Notes under the pieces: generated by a model
What the model was told of the DNA's origin: nothing
Databases searched by the model: none
What the model saw: the letters and a program-made list of their open reading frames with translations, nothing else
In this document: in pieces, positions 35,889 through 45,497 of the stretch
How positions within the stretch are numbered: the stretch's first letter is position 1
How the letters are laid out: every line of letters starts with the position of its first letter
Program-made: the position numbers and the translations under genes
NCBI RefSeq assembly: GCF_014195095.1
Contig: NZ_JACIBC010000015.1
Location: 1 to 53,670, forward strand
DNA: 53,670 nucleotides
Direction of reading: 5' to 3'
DNA from: Rhizobium sp. BK602
GTDB lineage: Bacteria > Pseudomonadota > Alphaproteobacteria > Rhizobiales > Rhizobiaceae

Positions 35889-37778
35889 TCAGGCTTTCGG
35901 CAGCCCTTCGGGGCGAAGGCGCTTCCTCAGTGCCGCGATCCGGAATGGTGCATTTGCGGCGCCGTATCCTCGGTAGGCATGTCTTTCGACCAGCTCGAAG
36001 AAGAACCCTTCCCCGTACGTTGTACTGTAGAGCTGGAAATACTCTCCGTCGTCGTCCCTGTCATAGAGAATGTTCTCCGCCCTGAGACGGTCCGTAAATT
36101 CCGGTTCGAGTCCAAAGCGTGCCTCAACGTCCCCGTAGTAGTTCGGCGAGATGACCAGCGGCTTGAAGCCGTTCTGCCTCAGAGCGCTGGCTGACGCGAA
36201 GATGTCGCTAGTCTGGAACGCGATGTGCTGGATGCTCGAGCCGAACTTCTCAGCCATGAAGTGGCCTGCGAGGGTCCGTCGGTTTTCAGCGCCGTTTAAG
36301 GTGATCCGCAAGGAACCCGTGGTATTCGCAACGACCTGGCTACGCACAACGCCGCCGGGATCGATGATATCGACCATCGGGGTCTTCTCCGTGTCAAAGA
36401 TCGACGTGTAGAAAAGCAGCCATGACAACAAGTCTTCGTAGGGAACTGTCTGCGCGATATGGTCTATAGTCACTAAGCGCACATCCGCTATGGCCGCATG
36501 GTCCTCTTCGACGGGGACGAAGTCAATCTCGTCGAAATGTCCAAGCTTGCCGTTGTCGTCCAACAGATAGACGACACCACCACCGATGTCACGAATGGCA
36601 GGAATCTCGACCTCTCCAGCAACGACTGCCTGGCTGAAGGGTTCAGCCCCGAGCGCGACTGCTCTTCGCATGGCGGCAGCCGCATCGTCTACCTTGAGGG
36701 CGACTGCATATGCCGATGTGCCGTGAACCGCAAAGGAGGCATTGGCGAAGCCCTTGTCTTCGCTGTTTACGATCAAGCGGATGTCTCCCTGCCGATAAAG
36801 CGAGACATGCTTCGAGCGATGAACGGCAGTCTTTCGGAACCCGAGTGTCCAAAGGATTCCGTCAAGATCCGCCGCGTCGTCTTGATCGGCAGTAAATTCC
36901 ACGAAGCCGACACCGTTCACCTTGGCTCGGGCGGGCATGGCGGACGCAGAAGCGCCGGTATCCTTGTCCCGGCCGATCTGGTCTGCCAGATAAATCAGTG
37001 AACGATAGCCATCTGCCGCAATCGCCCGTGTGGAGCCACCACGAAACTGATCGTTGAAAATCTCGAGGGAGAAGTAGCCGTCATAGCCGGTATCCGACAC
37101 CGCCTTGGCGAAGGCCGCTACCGGTAGGTCACCCTCACCGGGCATGCAGCGGAAATGCCGGCTCCAGTACAGGAGATCCATACCAATAAGCGGCGCGTCC
37201 GCCAGTTGAACGATAAATATCTTCTCCTTCGGAATCGATCGGATCGAATTGATGTCGATCTTCCGCGATAGGGTATGGAAGCTGTCTAGGACAAGTCCAA
37301 TAGCGTTATGATCCGCACGACGTACGATTTCCCAAGCGTCCCGGTGATCGTTGATGTGGCGTCCCCAGGCCAGCGCTTCGTACCCAACGCGAAGCCCGCG
37401 CTTGGCGGCCCGCTCTCCGAGCTCGTGGAAGTCTTCCGCCGCTCTGTCGATTCCTCCGAGGGAGGCTGTAGAGACGTTCGAACACACGAGCAGAAGATCA
37501 GTGCCAAGCTCCTGCATGATGTCGAACTTGCGTTCGGCTCGGTCGAACGTCCGCTGCCGGAACGCGTGCGGCATTCCTTCGAAGTCACGGAATGGCTGGA
37601 ATAGCGTGATTTCCAAGCCGCTGTCGCGAGCCATCCGGCCGACATCAGCCGGACTGCCGTCGAACGCAAGAAAATCGTTCTCGAATATTTCAACGCCCGA
37701 GTATCCCGCCTTGGAGATCGCAGTAAGCTTGTCCGGAAGCTCGCCGCTTATCGACACCGTAGCTATTGAAGTCTTCAT
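35889..37778 (-). CDS. quiC: 3-dehydroshikimate dehydratase, two-domain QuiC type
   Basis: About 629 aa. Residues 1-275 are a TIM-barrel dehydratase. The metal ligands fall at Glu134 (VGYEALAWG), Asp165 (GLVLDSFHTL), Gln191 (FIVQLADAP) and Glu239 (FSLEIFND), the same spacing as recalled for the characterised bacterial QuiC1. Residues 290-629 are a hydroxyphenylpyruvate-dioxygenase-like VOC domain retaining the 2-His-1-Glu pattern (TIDHIAQTV, SIQHIAFQT, FFFELVERH). It converts 3-dehydroshikimate to protocatechuate. It is the last gene of the leftward operon, 21 bp after the SMP-30 gene. The role of the VOC half is not settled. Confidence 0.93.
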   Translation of the reverse strand: MKTSIATVSISGELPDKLTAISKAGYSGVEIFENDFLAFDGSPADVGRMARDSGLEITLFQPFRDFEGMPHAFRQRTFDRAERKFDIMQELGTDLLLVCSNVSTASLGGIDRAAEDFHELGERAAKRGLRVGYEALAWGRHINDHRDAWEIVRRADHNAIGLVLDSFHTLSRKIDINSIRSIPKEKIFIVQLADAPLIGMDLLYWSRHFRCMPGEGDLPVAAFAKAVSDTGYDGYFSLEIFNDQFRGGSTRAIAADGYRSLIYLADQIGRDKDTGASASAMPARAKVNGVGFVEFTADQDDAADLDGILWTLGFRKTAVHRSKHVSLYRQGDIRLIVNSEDKGFANASFAVHGTSAYAVALKVDDAAAAMRRAVALGAEPFSQAVVAGEVEIPAIRDIGGGVVYLLDDNGKLGHFDEIDFVPVEEDHAAIADVRLVTIDHIAQTVPYEDLLSWLLFYTSIFDTEKTPMVDIIDPGGVVRSQVVANTTGSLRITLNGAENRRTLAGHFMAEKFGSSIQHIAFQTSDIFASASALRQNGFKPLVISPNYYGDVEARFGLEPEFTDRLRAENILYDRDDDGEYFQLYSTTYGEGFFFELVERHAYRGYGAANAPFRIAALRKRLRPEGLPKA

Positions 37779-37799
37779 CGAACCGTCTCCCGCAGTTGT

Positions 37800-38669
37800 T
37801 CAGATTGACGTGCGCCATTCGGGTCTTCCCCGCACGCCGACATCGAGGACGAGGGTATGCCCTGCGAGCGGCTGGTGACTACACTCCTCCGCAGAAAGTG
37901 GTTCGGACGCGGACGTCACGAATAGCTTGTCGAAGTCTTTACCTCCGAAACAGCAGCACGTCGGATAGGTAAACGGCAGATTGATCTCCTGAGATATTTG
38001 TCCGTCCGGTGCAAAGCGCACCAGTCTCCCCCCGGCGTATTCGGCGTTCCAGATATGGCCCTCGCTATCTAGGCAGCTTCCGTCCGGCCGCGCCGGCGCC
38101 TGGGTTCTTGCAAACAGCCGTTCGTCGCCAAGAGTGGAGTTCGCCGCATCGTAGTCCCGAACCCAGATCGCATACGCGCGCGTATCGGCGTAGTAGGCGC
38201 GTCCGAGGATTTCATCGAATGCGAGACCGTTCGGAATTGCAAGGTCGCCCCTGATCCGCTCGACGCCAAGTTCTGGATCTACGCGATATATTGCTCCCAC
38301 CGGGGCATAGTCTGCCTCCCTCAGTGTCCCAATCCAGAAGTTGCCCGCCCAGTCGACGCGACCGTCGTTTTTACGATGGCCTATCGCGTCCGGTTCCGGA
38401 TCCATGAGGAATTGCTGATCCCCGGTTTCCGGATCATATGAATATAGGCCGTCGTCGCAAGCGAGAACGAGGCCTCCTCTGGACCGTAGCGCCACCGATC
38501 CTATACGTCGCGCCGTCACCGGATGATCCTTGCAAACCTTCGCCGCGGGATCGTAGCTCCAGAGCTTCGGCGCGAGGACGTCTACCCACCAGAGTCTTTC
38601 GGTATGTTCGCACCAGATCGGGCACTCTCCAAGCCTTGCCCGTGGCGAGTCGACAACCTCATACGGCAT
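37800..38669 (-). CDS. SMP-30/gluconolactonase-family hydrolase
   Basis: About 289 aa. A six-bladed propeller lactonase: metal-ligand Glu in ARLGECPIWCE, Asn in RKNDGRVDWAGNFWIGT, Asn in IPNGLAFDE, and Asp in RPDGSCLDSEGHIWNAEY. It starts inside the end of the preceding ATP-binding gene (11-bp overlap), so it is coupled to the importer. In a quinate/shikimate operon it may open a lactone (for example quinide or shikimate-derived lactones) to feed the dehydrogenase, but this is inference. Confidence 0.9.
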   Translation of the reverse strand: MPYEVVDSPRARLGECPIWCEHTERLWWVDVLAPKLWSYDPAAKVCKDHPVTARRIGSVALRSRGGLVLACDDGLYSYDPETGDQQFLMDPEPDAIGHRKNDGRVDWAGNFWIGTLREADYAPVGAIYRVDPELGVERIRGDLAIPNGLAFDEILGRAYYADTRAYAIWVRDYDAANSTLGDERLFARTQAPARPDGSCLDSEGHIWNAEYAGGRLVRFAPDGQISQEINLPFTYPTCCCFGGKDFDKLFVTSASEPLSAEECSHQPLAGHTLVLDVGVRGRPEWRTSI

Positions 38670-39387
38670 TTGCGGCCTCGATATGCCCGCCTAGGAATAA
38701 CTGCCCGACCTTGGGATCGGCGAGAAGATTCGTCGCCTTGTCATGCATTCGGGTCTGTCCAAGCTCGAGAACGAGGCCATAGTCCGACATCGCCAGCGCA
38801 GCCTTTGCGTTTTGTTCGACCATCAGGATTGTCGCGCCCTGATCCCGCAATCTGAGCAGCGTCTGGAAGACCTCCTGAACGAGATTCGGTGACAGACCGA
38901 TTGAAGGCTCGTCGATCAGGATCAGTTTGGGGTCCAAGAGGAGTGCGCGAGCCACTTCCAACTGCTTCTGCTGGCCTCCGGAAAGTTCGATCGCCTTCTT
39001 GCCGCTGTATTTCCGCAACATCGGAAATTGGTCCATGACCATGTCGATACGCTTGCGAACGATCGTCTGGTCGCTTGCCGTGATCCCACCGAGTTCCAGA
39101 TTATGGTAGACGGACAATTGCGGAACGACGTTTCTGCCCTGCGGCACATAGGTTACCCCGTGGCCGATCATCTGCCTTGGCGTCTGTCGGGTCACATCCT
39201 GGCCATCGAGCAGAATCTGTCCGGAATGGATGTTTAAAAGTCCGAAGATTGCCTTGAACACTGTCGACTTTCCCGCACCGTTCGGGCCGATCACTGTCGT
39301 GATCGAAGCCTTTGGTATCGTGAAGGTGACGCCGTTCAGAATGGTGATCTTCCCGTAGCCGCCATAGATGTTTTTCAGTTCAAGCAT
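38659..39387 (-). CDS. branched-chain-type ABC importer ATP-binding protein (LivF-like)
   Basis: About 242 aa, starting MLELKNIYGGYGKITILNG with GGAGGC upstream. Walker A GPNGAGKST, signature LSGGQQKQLEVAR, Walker B LILIDEPSIGL. Subfamily features of LivF are clear (SVYHNLELGG). It hydrolyses ATP together with the LivG-type subunit to drive uptake. Two bases separate it from that gene. Confidence 0.94.
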   Translation of the reverse strand: MLELKNIYGGYGKITILNGVTFTIPKASITTVIGPNGAGKSTVFKAIFGLLNIHSGQILLDGQDVTRQTPRQMIGHGVTYVPQGRNVVPQLSVYHNLELGGITASDQTIVRKRIDMVMDQFPMLRKYSGKKAIELSGGQQKQLEVARALLLDPKLILIDEPSIGLSPNLVQEVFQTLLRLRDQGATILMVEQNAKAALAMSDYGLVLELGQTRMHDKATNLLADPKVGQLFLGGHIEAANAV

Positions 39388-39389
39388 GA

Positions 39390-40136
39390 TCAGCCTCCAA
39401 GATACGCGTCGATGACGGTTTGATTGGATCGGATCTCGTCGGGACTGCCTTCGGCGATGATGCTGCCTTCGGCCAGAACGATAATGCGCGAGCACAGGCT
39501 CATGACGAATTCCATATTGTGCTCGATGACCACGAAGGTCGTCCCATGCGCCGCGTTGTAGGCAACAAGCCTGTCCTTCAGGTTTGCCAGCATAGTAAGA
39601 TTGACACCGCCGGCAGGCTCGTCGAGGAGTACAAGACTAGGGCCTGCCATGAACGCCATCGCAGCGTCCACCAGCTTCTGCTGACCATACGACAAAGATC
39701 CCGCCAGTGTGTCGCGCAGATGGTTCAGGCGAAAGAAGGAGATCATCTTGTCCGCCTCTTCGGTGAGACCCGCGTCGCCCGGTCCGAAAAGGCGTGAGAG
39801 CATAGTCCCATGATGTTCCTGGCCTGCGAGGATAATGTTGTCCAGCACTGACATTTTTGGAAAGACGGACAACTGCTGAAACGTGCGACCGACGCCGAGC
39901 TTGTTAAGGTCGGACGCGCGCATTCCAGAGACACCCCTGCCATTGACCGACACGTGCCCGGAATCTGGAGTGAGTTGGCCCAGAATGCAGTTGAAAAGCG
40001 TTGACTTGCCCGAGCCGTTCGGCCCGATAAGCCCGAGAATCTCGCCCTTGTTCACTTCGAACGATACGCCGTCCACGGCGCGTATGCCGCCGAAGCTCTT
40101 GGTGATCTCGTTGACGGTTAGGATTGGAGCGTTCAT
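39390..40136 (-). CDS. branched-chain-type ABC importer ATP-binding protein (LivG-like)
   Basis: About 248 aa. Walker A GPNGSGKST, signature LSYGQQKLVDAAMA, Walker B LVLLDEPAGGVNLTM, and the LivG-type VGRTFQQLSVFPKMSVLDN. It shares the four bases ATGA with the permease gene before it. It partners the LivF-type ATPase. Confidence 0.94.
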   Translation of the reverse strand: MNAPILTVNEITKSFGGIRAVDGVSFEVNKGEILGLIGPNGSGKSTLFNCILGQLTPDSGHVSVNGRGVSGMRASDLNKLGVGRTFQQLSVFPKMSVLDNIILAGQEHHGTMLSRLFGPGDAGLTEEADKMISFFRLNHLRDTLAGSLSYGQQKLVDAAMAFMAGPSLVLLDEPAGGVNLTMLANLKDRLVAYNAAHGTTFVVIEHNMEFVMSLCSRIIVLAEGSIIAEGSPDEIRSNQTVIDAYLGG

Positions 40137-41113
40137 TTCAGTCGGGCTCCTTCGGCCATGTCTGCTCGTACCTGCTGCTTGGGCCAGATTTTGTTCCTGA
40201 CGCGGGCTCCGATACCGATCAGACCCGATGGTACGAAGACGAGCATTACGATGACCAGACCGGAATAGATGATGAGATAGTATCCTTCGGTAAAACGAAG
40301 CAACTCGGGCAACAGGATCACCACACCGGCTCCCAGCAAGGGTCCAAAATAGTAGCCCGCTCCGCCTACAATCACCATGAGGAGGATACGCAGTGAATGG
40401 GCCAACGCAAACGATCCGGGCTCGATGAACTGCACGAGCGGCGTGATTAGGGAACCTGCAAGGCCGCCGTAAGCGGATCCGATGGCGAAAGCCAAGAGCG
40501 TGATGCGACGGGTGTCGACGCCGAGACTTTCAGCACGAACCGGGTTTTCGCGAAGGGCTTTGAAGGCTCTGCCCCATGGGGACCTCACGATGCCCCACAT
40601 CACAAGCGCGGCAATGACCGCGACACAAAGCGTGAAATAGTAGAACGGCAAGCTTTTTGTCGCGGCGAATAAGCCAAACGAAGGTCGCGGCATGCCAGAA
40701 AGTCCGATGCTTCCTCCGGTCAGCCAGTCCTCGTTGCGCAGCACCAGAAAGACGAGCGTGTTGAAGGCAAGCGTCACGAAGGCAAGGAAATGGCCTTTTA
40801 CGCGCAGAGCCGGATATCCGAGAACGAGACCGACGACGAAACACGCGACGACTCCAACCGGCATCGCCAACAGCCAGTGCCATCCCGCGAGAGTCAGCAG
40901 TGCGGTGATGTAGGCGCCGATCGCCATGAACGAAGCCTGCGCCAAGGAGATTTGACCAGCATAACCCAGGGTCAGGTTCAGCCCCATGGCCGCGATCGTG
41001 AAGATGAGCCATGACGTCAGCACGTAGATGATGTAGTTCCCCTGTCCCAGAGGCGCTGCGATTGAAACTGCCAGGAGCGCAACGATCGCTAGTAGACGAA
41101 TGCGCGGGTTCAT
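40133..41113 (-). CDS. branched-chain-type ABC importer permease (LivM-like)
   Basis: About 326 aa. Hydrophobic throughout, with the family motif GYAGQISLAQASFMAIGAYI near residue 50 and the coupling-loop region SPWGRAFKALRENPVRAESLG around residue 190. It overlaps the LivH-type gene by one base (TGATG), so the two permeases are translated together. Confidence 0.94.
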   Translation of the reverse strand: MNPRIRLLAIVALLAVSIAAPLGQGNYIIYVLTSWLIFTIAAMGLNLTLGYAGQISLAQASFMAIGAYITALLTLAGWHWLLAMPVGVVACFVVGLVLGYPALRVKGHFLAFVTLAFNTLVFLVLRNEDWLTGGSIGLSGMPRPSFGLFAATKSLPFYYFTLCVAVIAALVMWGIVRSPWGRAFKALRENPVRAESLGVDTRRITLLAFAIGSAYGGLAGSLITPLVQFIEPGSFALAHSLRILLMVIVGGAGYYFGPLLGAGVVILLPELLRFTEGYYLIIYSGLVIVMLVFVPSGLIGIGARVRNKIWPKQQVRADMAEGARLK

Positions 41114-41991
41114 CAGACGGTCCTCCCTTCGGACGTTCCCATGATGCCCTGAGGCCTTACGAGAATGATGATGATGAGCAGAACCAGCGGAAGAGCTGCA
41201 CGATACTGCGCGGTCACATAGGCTGCGGTAAGATTATCGAGAACCCCGATGAGCAAGCCTCCGACCAGAGCGCCGCGAATCTGATTGAAGCCGCCGACAA
41301 TCGCCGCGATGAAAGCGATCAGTCCGAGCGTTTCGCCGTTCGAGAACTTGGCGAGGTAGACGGGCGTGATCAGATATGAGGCGAGTGCCGCCAAGGCTGC
41401 GTTGATGAGGAAGGTGTATAGGATCATCCTCTTGACATTCACCCCGAGAATCTCCGCGACAGCGGGGTTCTGGGCGGTTGCCTGCATGCTTCGTCCGGTG
41501 CGTGTACGATTGAGGAACAAGGTTAGGAGAATGACGATGCACAGGCAGAGAACCAGGTTCAGGATGTCTTGTAGAGACAATGCCGCACCGAAAACGTTGA
41601 TCGGATCGTTCGGGAAGAGCGCAGGAAATGGCTGAGCCTCCGCCGAATAGAGCTCCTTTACGCTTTCCTTGAGGAAGATACCGAGCGCCATCGTGGCGAT
41701 GATCAAGGTTATTCCTCCGTGGGGAAGGATAGGCTCGACCATGAGCTTCTTGAACGCATACCCTAGAATAAGGAGTGACAGGAGCAGCCCGATTAGCAAT
41801 GCCATCCAGAACGGCATGCCTAGGAAGGTCATGCAGGCGAGCACAAGGAAGGCCGGCAGCATAACAAACTCGCCCTGGGCAAAATTGACGGTCTGGGCCG
41901 CTTGCCAGACGAGGGTGAAGCCGATCGCTACGAGCGCGTAGATGGACCCGGTCGCAAGGCCGGATAGCAGAACTTGCAGAAATTGAGACAT
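41113..41991 (-). CDS. branched-chain-type ABC importer permease (LivH-like)
   Basis: About 292 aa; start MSQFLQVLLSGLATGSIYAL, which is the conserved beginning of LivH permeases (the frame is open further upstream without resemblance). Motifs VWQAAQTVNFAQGEFVML and the coupling helix TRTGRSMQATAQNPAVAEIL are present. It forms the membrane channel together with the LivM-type subunit and lies 56 bp after the binding-protein gene. Confidence 0.93.
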   Translation of the reverse strand: MSQFLQVLLSGLATGSIYALVAIGFTLVWQAAQTVNFAQGEFVMLPAFLVLACMTFLGMPFWMALLIGLLLSLLILGYAFKKLMVEPILPHGGITLIIATMALGIFLKESVKELYSAEAQPFPALFPNDPINVFGAALSLQDILNLVLCLCIVILLTLFLNRTRTGRSMQATAQNPAVAEILGVNVKRMILYTFLINAALAALASYLITPVYLAKFSNGETLGLIAFIAAIVGGFNQIRGALVGGLLIGVLDNLTAAYVTAQYRAALPLVLLIIIILVRPQGIMGTSEGRTV

Positions 41992-42047
41992 CGTTTCGTT
42001 CTCTCGATGGCCGCGGCCGGCGAGCAGCCGCGGCTTGCCAGTACCTT

Positions 42048-43175
42048 TTAGTTGGCTGCAACTTTGCCGATCACGACCGCCTTGCCATCCTTCACCTGAA
42101 CCATGAAGCTCGGCCGGGAGACTTCGCCATGCTCGTCCCAGCAAGTGTCGAGAAGGATATTGGGGTGGTCCGCGGCCTTGAGGCAAAGACCGTGCATCTT
42201 GTCAGCGAATGCTTCGCCATCGATCTTTCCAACTTCCTCCGCAACATATTTGGTTGTCCATGTCGCGATGTAGCCCTTGATGGCGTCCTGGATTGGCTTT
42301 CGACCGTACTTCGCCTGGAACTTATCGCCCAGCGGCTTGATTTCCGGAGCTTCGATCGTCAGACCGACATGGGCGATTGCGCCTTCGGCGGCAGGCCCTG
42401 CCAAATCGATGACCTTTTGGTCGTTGAGGGTGACTTCTCCGATCAATGGTACGGCGACAGTCTGCTTGCGTGCCTCGACCAGGAAACGGGCCGACTCCTC
42501 CTGGTTCATGTAGACGAACACGGCGTCGGGATTGGCTTGCTTCAGCTTGGCGACGTCTGCTGCGTAGTCTGCCTGCCCCTGTTCTGAGGCGACGTCCGCA
42601 ACGATCTCGACCCCCGCCTTCTTCATCTCGGCGACGAAGACGTCGTGGCCGCCCTTTCCGAACTCGTTGTTCACCCAGGCGACGGCGACTTTCTCCGCTT
42701 TGAGGGTGTCGGTGAAATATGGGACCAGAGCCGGGATGCCCTTCTGAGACCCTGCGGACGTCCTGAAAACGAAACCGTTGCCTTTCTGCGTGATGCTTGG
42801 CGCCTCCGATCCGACAAACTGCGGAATGCCGTTCTGCTGCGCCACCAGCATGTTCACCATCGTCGATCCTGAATAAATCGTCCCAAGGATGACGGCCGCG
42901 CCTTCGTCGATCGCCTTCGTAACGAGCGCACGGGACACCTGCGGATCGGTCTGGGTGTCGTATTCATCGATCTGGACTTTCTTGCCAAGAATGCCGCCCT
43001 GTGCGTTAATTTCCTCGGCAGCCAGCTTGACGCCATCGCGCCAGTTTGTGCCAGACGGCGCCCCTGCGCCGGACAGCTCCGAGACCATTCCGAGCTTGAT
43101 CACGTCTTCGGCGTTGGCAACGCCTATGGTGGCCATCAGCGCGGTCGTCATTGCGAGCATTTGCTTGCGATACAT
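42048..43175 (-). CDS. branched-chain-type ABC periplasmic binding protein
   Basis: About 375 aa. The signal peptide MYRKQMLAMTTALMATIGVANA is cleaved before EDVIKLGMVSELSGAGAPSG, the start of a Peripla_BP_6 (LivK-like) protein. Later motifs include IDEGAAVILGTIYSGSTMV and QIDEYDTQTDPQVSRALV. Cysteines near the C-terminus (GLCLKAADHPNILLDTCWDE) could form a disulphide. In an operon with quinate/shikimate catabolic enzymes the ligand is probably a cyclohexane carboxylate such as shikimate or quinate rather than an amino acid. Confidence 0.92.
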   Translation of the reverse strand: MYRKQMLAMTTALMATIGVANAEDVIKLGMVSELSGAGAPSGTNWRDGVKLAAEEINAQGGILGKKVQIDEYDTQTDPQVSRALVTKAIDEGAAVILGTIYSGSTMVNMLVAQQNGIPQFVGSEAPSITQKGNGFVFRTSAGSQKGIPALVPYFTDTLKAEKVAVAWVNNEFGKGGHDVFVAEMKKAGVEIVADVASEQGQADYAADVAKLKQANPDAVFVYMNQEESARFLVEARKQTVAVPLIGEVTLNDQKVIDLAGPAAEGAIAHVGLTIEAPEIKPLGDKFQAKYGRKPIQDAIKGYIATWTTKYVAEEVGKIDGEAFADKMHGLCLKAADHPNILLDTCWDEHGEVSRPSFMVQVKDGKAVVIGKVAAN

Positions 43176-43285
43176 GGAGTCCTCCCTTGTACACTAGGCC
43201 GGGTTGTCGAGGCGCTGTCTCCCTGAAGCGCCGCCCAGTCTCTCCTCATCGGGAGACAAAATCAGTCACTCTTCGAACAGGCCCA

Positions 43286-44089
43286 TCAGTCTGTCCAGCC
43301 CGCTAGAAGGAAGTCCACAAGCGTCGCGGCCTGGGCGTCGAACATTCCTGCGCCGGTCATCGTCGAACACCCGATCTTGCGGGCCTCCTCGATCAATCTC
43401 GGGACTTCCGGCTTGGTGACGACGCAGGCCACGAACTGAGTCGGCTCCAGGCGCGCAACGTCGATCGGGAGAGGATCGCTTTGCCTCATCCCGAGCGGTG
43501 TCGCATTCGCAACGAGGTCGAAACCCGACGGATCGCGACTGCCGATCGCTACTTTCCCAGGATAAGTCTCCTCGAGTTTAGCTACGACGCTATCTCGGCG
43601 GAAATTGTCGATGTCATGAACAGCGAGCTTGGACGCTCCTCGTTTCAATATCTCAAGCGCGATCGCCGATCCCGCGCCGCCGCATCCGACGAGAAGCGCC
43701 GTTCGCCCCTTTACCGAGAAGCCCTCTGCTTCGATACCGTCAAGGTATCCCAATCCGTCGGTGTTATCTCCATGCCAGCCATCCTGCGTGCGAGCGACCA
43801 CATTGACCGCCCCAACGAACGCCGCCCGTTCCGTCACTGTTGTGCAAAAGGAAAGGGCTGCCTGCTTGTGAGGGATTGTCACGAGCGCTCCACCCATGTT
43901 GCGAACTGGATGAAGTGCCTCGAATAGGCCTCGGAGATCGCGATTGGCAACATGCATCGGCACAACGATCGCGTCCTCGCCGCGCTCAACCAGCATTCGA
44001 CTCACGACGGTCGGCGAACGGACTTGAGCTATAGGGTCCCCGACAACGGGGAAGATGCGTGTGTTTCCCGAGGGAATAAACCCGGTCAT
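43286..44089 (-). CDS. shikimate/quinate dehydrogenase (AroE family, NAD-type by motif)
   Basis: About 267 aa. AroE-family motifs: catalytic Lys in VTIPHKQAAL, Asp in HGDNTDGLGYLDG, and nucleotide loop LVGCGGAGSAIALEIL. Two differences from biosynthetic AroE stand out. The substrate-binding HSxSP is read here as GDPIAQVRSP, with the first Ser lost. The NADP-binding NRT is replaced by VHDIDNF, whose Asp favours NAD. Both fit a catabolic quinate/shikimate dehydrogenase. It is the first catabolic gene after LysR in the operon. Confidence 0.88.
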   Translation of the reverse strand: MTGFIPSGNTRIFPVVGDPIAQVRSPTVVSRMLVERGEDAIVVPMHVANRDLRGLFEALHPVRNMGGALVTIPHKQAALSFCTTVTERAAFVGAVNVVARTQDGWHGDNTDGLGYLDGIEAEGFSVKGRTALLVGCGGAGSAIALEILKRGASKLAVHDIDNFRRDSVVAKLEETYPGKVAIGSRDPSGFDLVANATPLGMRQSDPLPIDVARLEPTQFVACVVTKPEVPRLIEEARKIGCSTMTGAGMFDAQAATLVDFLLAGWTD

Positions 44090-44247
44090 GTTTCATTCCA
44101 GATGGTTGACGGGCAGGGAACCGATGCGGTGCGCACGACAAAGATGAGCGCTCTGCAGGGCACGCCTCCCCAGGCCCCGGTATCGAAATGAAATCTAACT
44201 GATGTAGTGGATAATATCGCCTACCTTTTTCTGCATGTTGCATAACA

Positions 44248-45192
44248 TCATGTTACGGTTCGGCCCTGTATCGTCTTTGGCGCCTTGGCATTCGACGCGT
44301 AGGTGCTGGCAAGGACCATCTCTTCGCGCAAAAGCTTTCGAAAATGCTCGGCAAAAGCGGAGAGCGGGAGGTCGTTCCTGTAGGCGACGTAAGTGTGGAA
44401 TGCCGTGTCTGCTTCGATCTCGATGCTTTTCAGACCGCGTACAACGTTGTGTGCGACTGTGAACTCGTCGATGATCGCGATCCCAAGCCCGGCGGCAACA
44501 AGGCTGCACACCGTCGTACCGAAACGAGCTTTGACATTCATCTGGTAGTCGATGCCGCTCTTTGTGAACATCGCCGCCATGATTGCACCGTACGGATCCT
44601 TCGGATTGATGCCGATGAGCGGATGTCGTGCCATTTCTTCCGGCGTTATCGTCGCTCTTGCTGCGAGCGGGCTGTTCTCAGGGACGATGCACGTTAGTCT
44701 TCCGCTCGCAAGAAGCTCGAATTCGATAAGGGGGTGGTCGAAGCGAGAAGATATCGCCACCAACTCACCACGACCTAGGAGCAGATAGTCTATCGCTTCT
44801 TCTATCTTCAGGATGTTGATGTCGAGAGCGAGTTCTGGATAGCGTTGCCGCAAACGCGCGATTGCCCTGGGCACCATGACGTTGGCAATGCTTGGTACCG
44901 ATGCAATGCAAAGCTCCTGGCTGTTGCCACGTCCGAGGCCGGCGACGGCGGTCTGCAGATCGTCGATCTTGCGATGCACGGTGTCCAGCAGATCAAAGAT
45001 GTTTCGCGCTTGGGGCGTGGGGACGTAGCGCCCTGCGCGTCGGTCGAACAATCGGACTCCGAGCGAGTCCTCGGTATATTTCATCAGACGGCTGAGCCCC
45101 GGCGCCGAAACATTGAGCAGCCGTGCCGCGCCGGCGATGCTGCCGGTGACCATTATTGCTCGGATGACCTCGATTTGGCGCAATGTAAGCAT
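44248..45192 (-). CDS. LysR-family transcriptional regulator
   Basis: About 314 aa. The N-terminal winged helix-turn-helix reads LRQIEVIRAIMVTGSIAGAA, then RLLNVSAPGLSRLMKYTE; the effector domain follows (VAGLGRGNSQELCIASVPSI, LVAAGLGIAIIDEFTV). It precedes the AroE-type gene by 158 bp in the same direction, so it is probably the regulator of the shikimate/quinate operon, even though LysR genes are more often divergent. The inducer could be a pathway acid. Confidence 0.92.
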   Translation of the reverse strand: MLTLRQIEVIRAIMVTGSIAGAARLLNVSAPGLSRLMKYTEDSLGVRLFDRRAGRYVPTPQARNIFDLLDTVHRKIDDLQTAVAGLGRGNSQELCIASVPSIANVMVPRAIARLRQRYPELALDINILKIEEAIDYLLLGRGELVAISSRFDHPLIEFELLASGRLTCIVPENSPLAARATITPEEMARHPLIGINPKDPYGAIMAAMFTKSGIDYQMNVKARFGTTVCSLVAAGLGIAIIDEFTVAHNVVRGLKSIEIEADTAFHTYVAYRNDLPLSAFAEHFRKLLREEMVLASTYASNAKAPKTIQGRTVT

Positions 45193-45497
45193 TTCGGAAC
45201 ACCGCCTGCTTTTGGAGAATGGGGGGGAGACGATGCTATCGAAACAATGCCGATGTCAAAGGGTCGGCTTGCCCCACTGTCATTGGACCATGGGGTTTCG
45301 GGACCAGACGCCACCGGGCCGATGCCATCGAACAACTTTCGACCTGTCTGATGATGGTGCCCGCGCCTCCGATACAGGGATCGCGGTCGTAGTCGTTGCT
45401 CCAATGCGCCGATCCAGCAGTTCAAAGGCATGCCTGTTGATTTCACACAGCTTCTGGTGGCAAATTGGGCCGAGTAGTAATTTTGCGAATATTTTCC
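45193..45497. other. 305-bp divergent gap, no gene seen
   Basis: It separates the leftward LysR gene and the rightward helicase gene. Short frames on both strands lack ribosome-binding sites and domain features. No clear hairpin or repeat was noticed. Confidence 0.4.
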
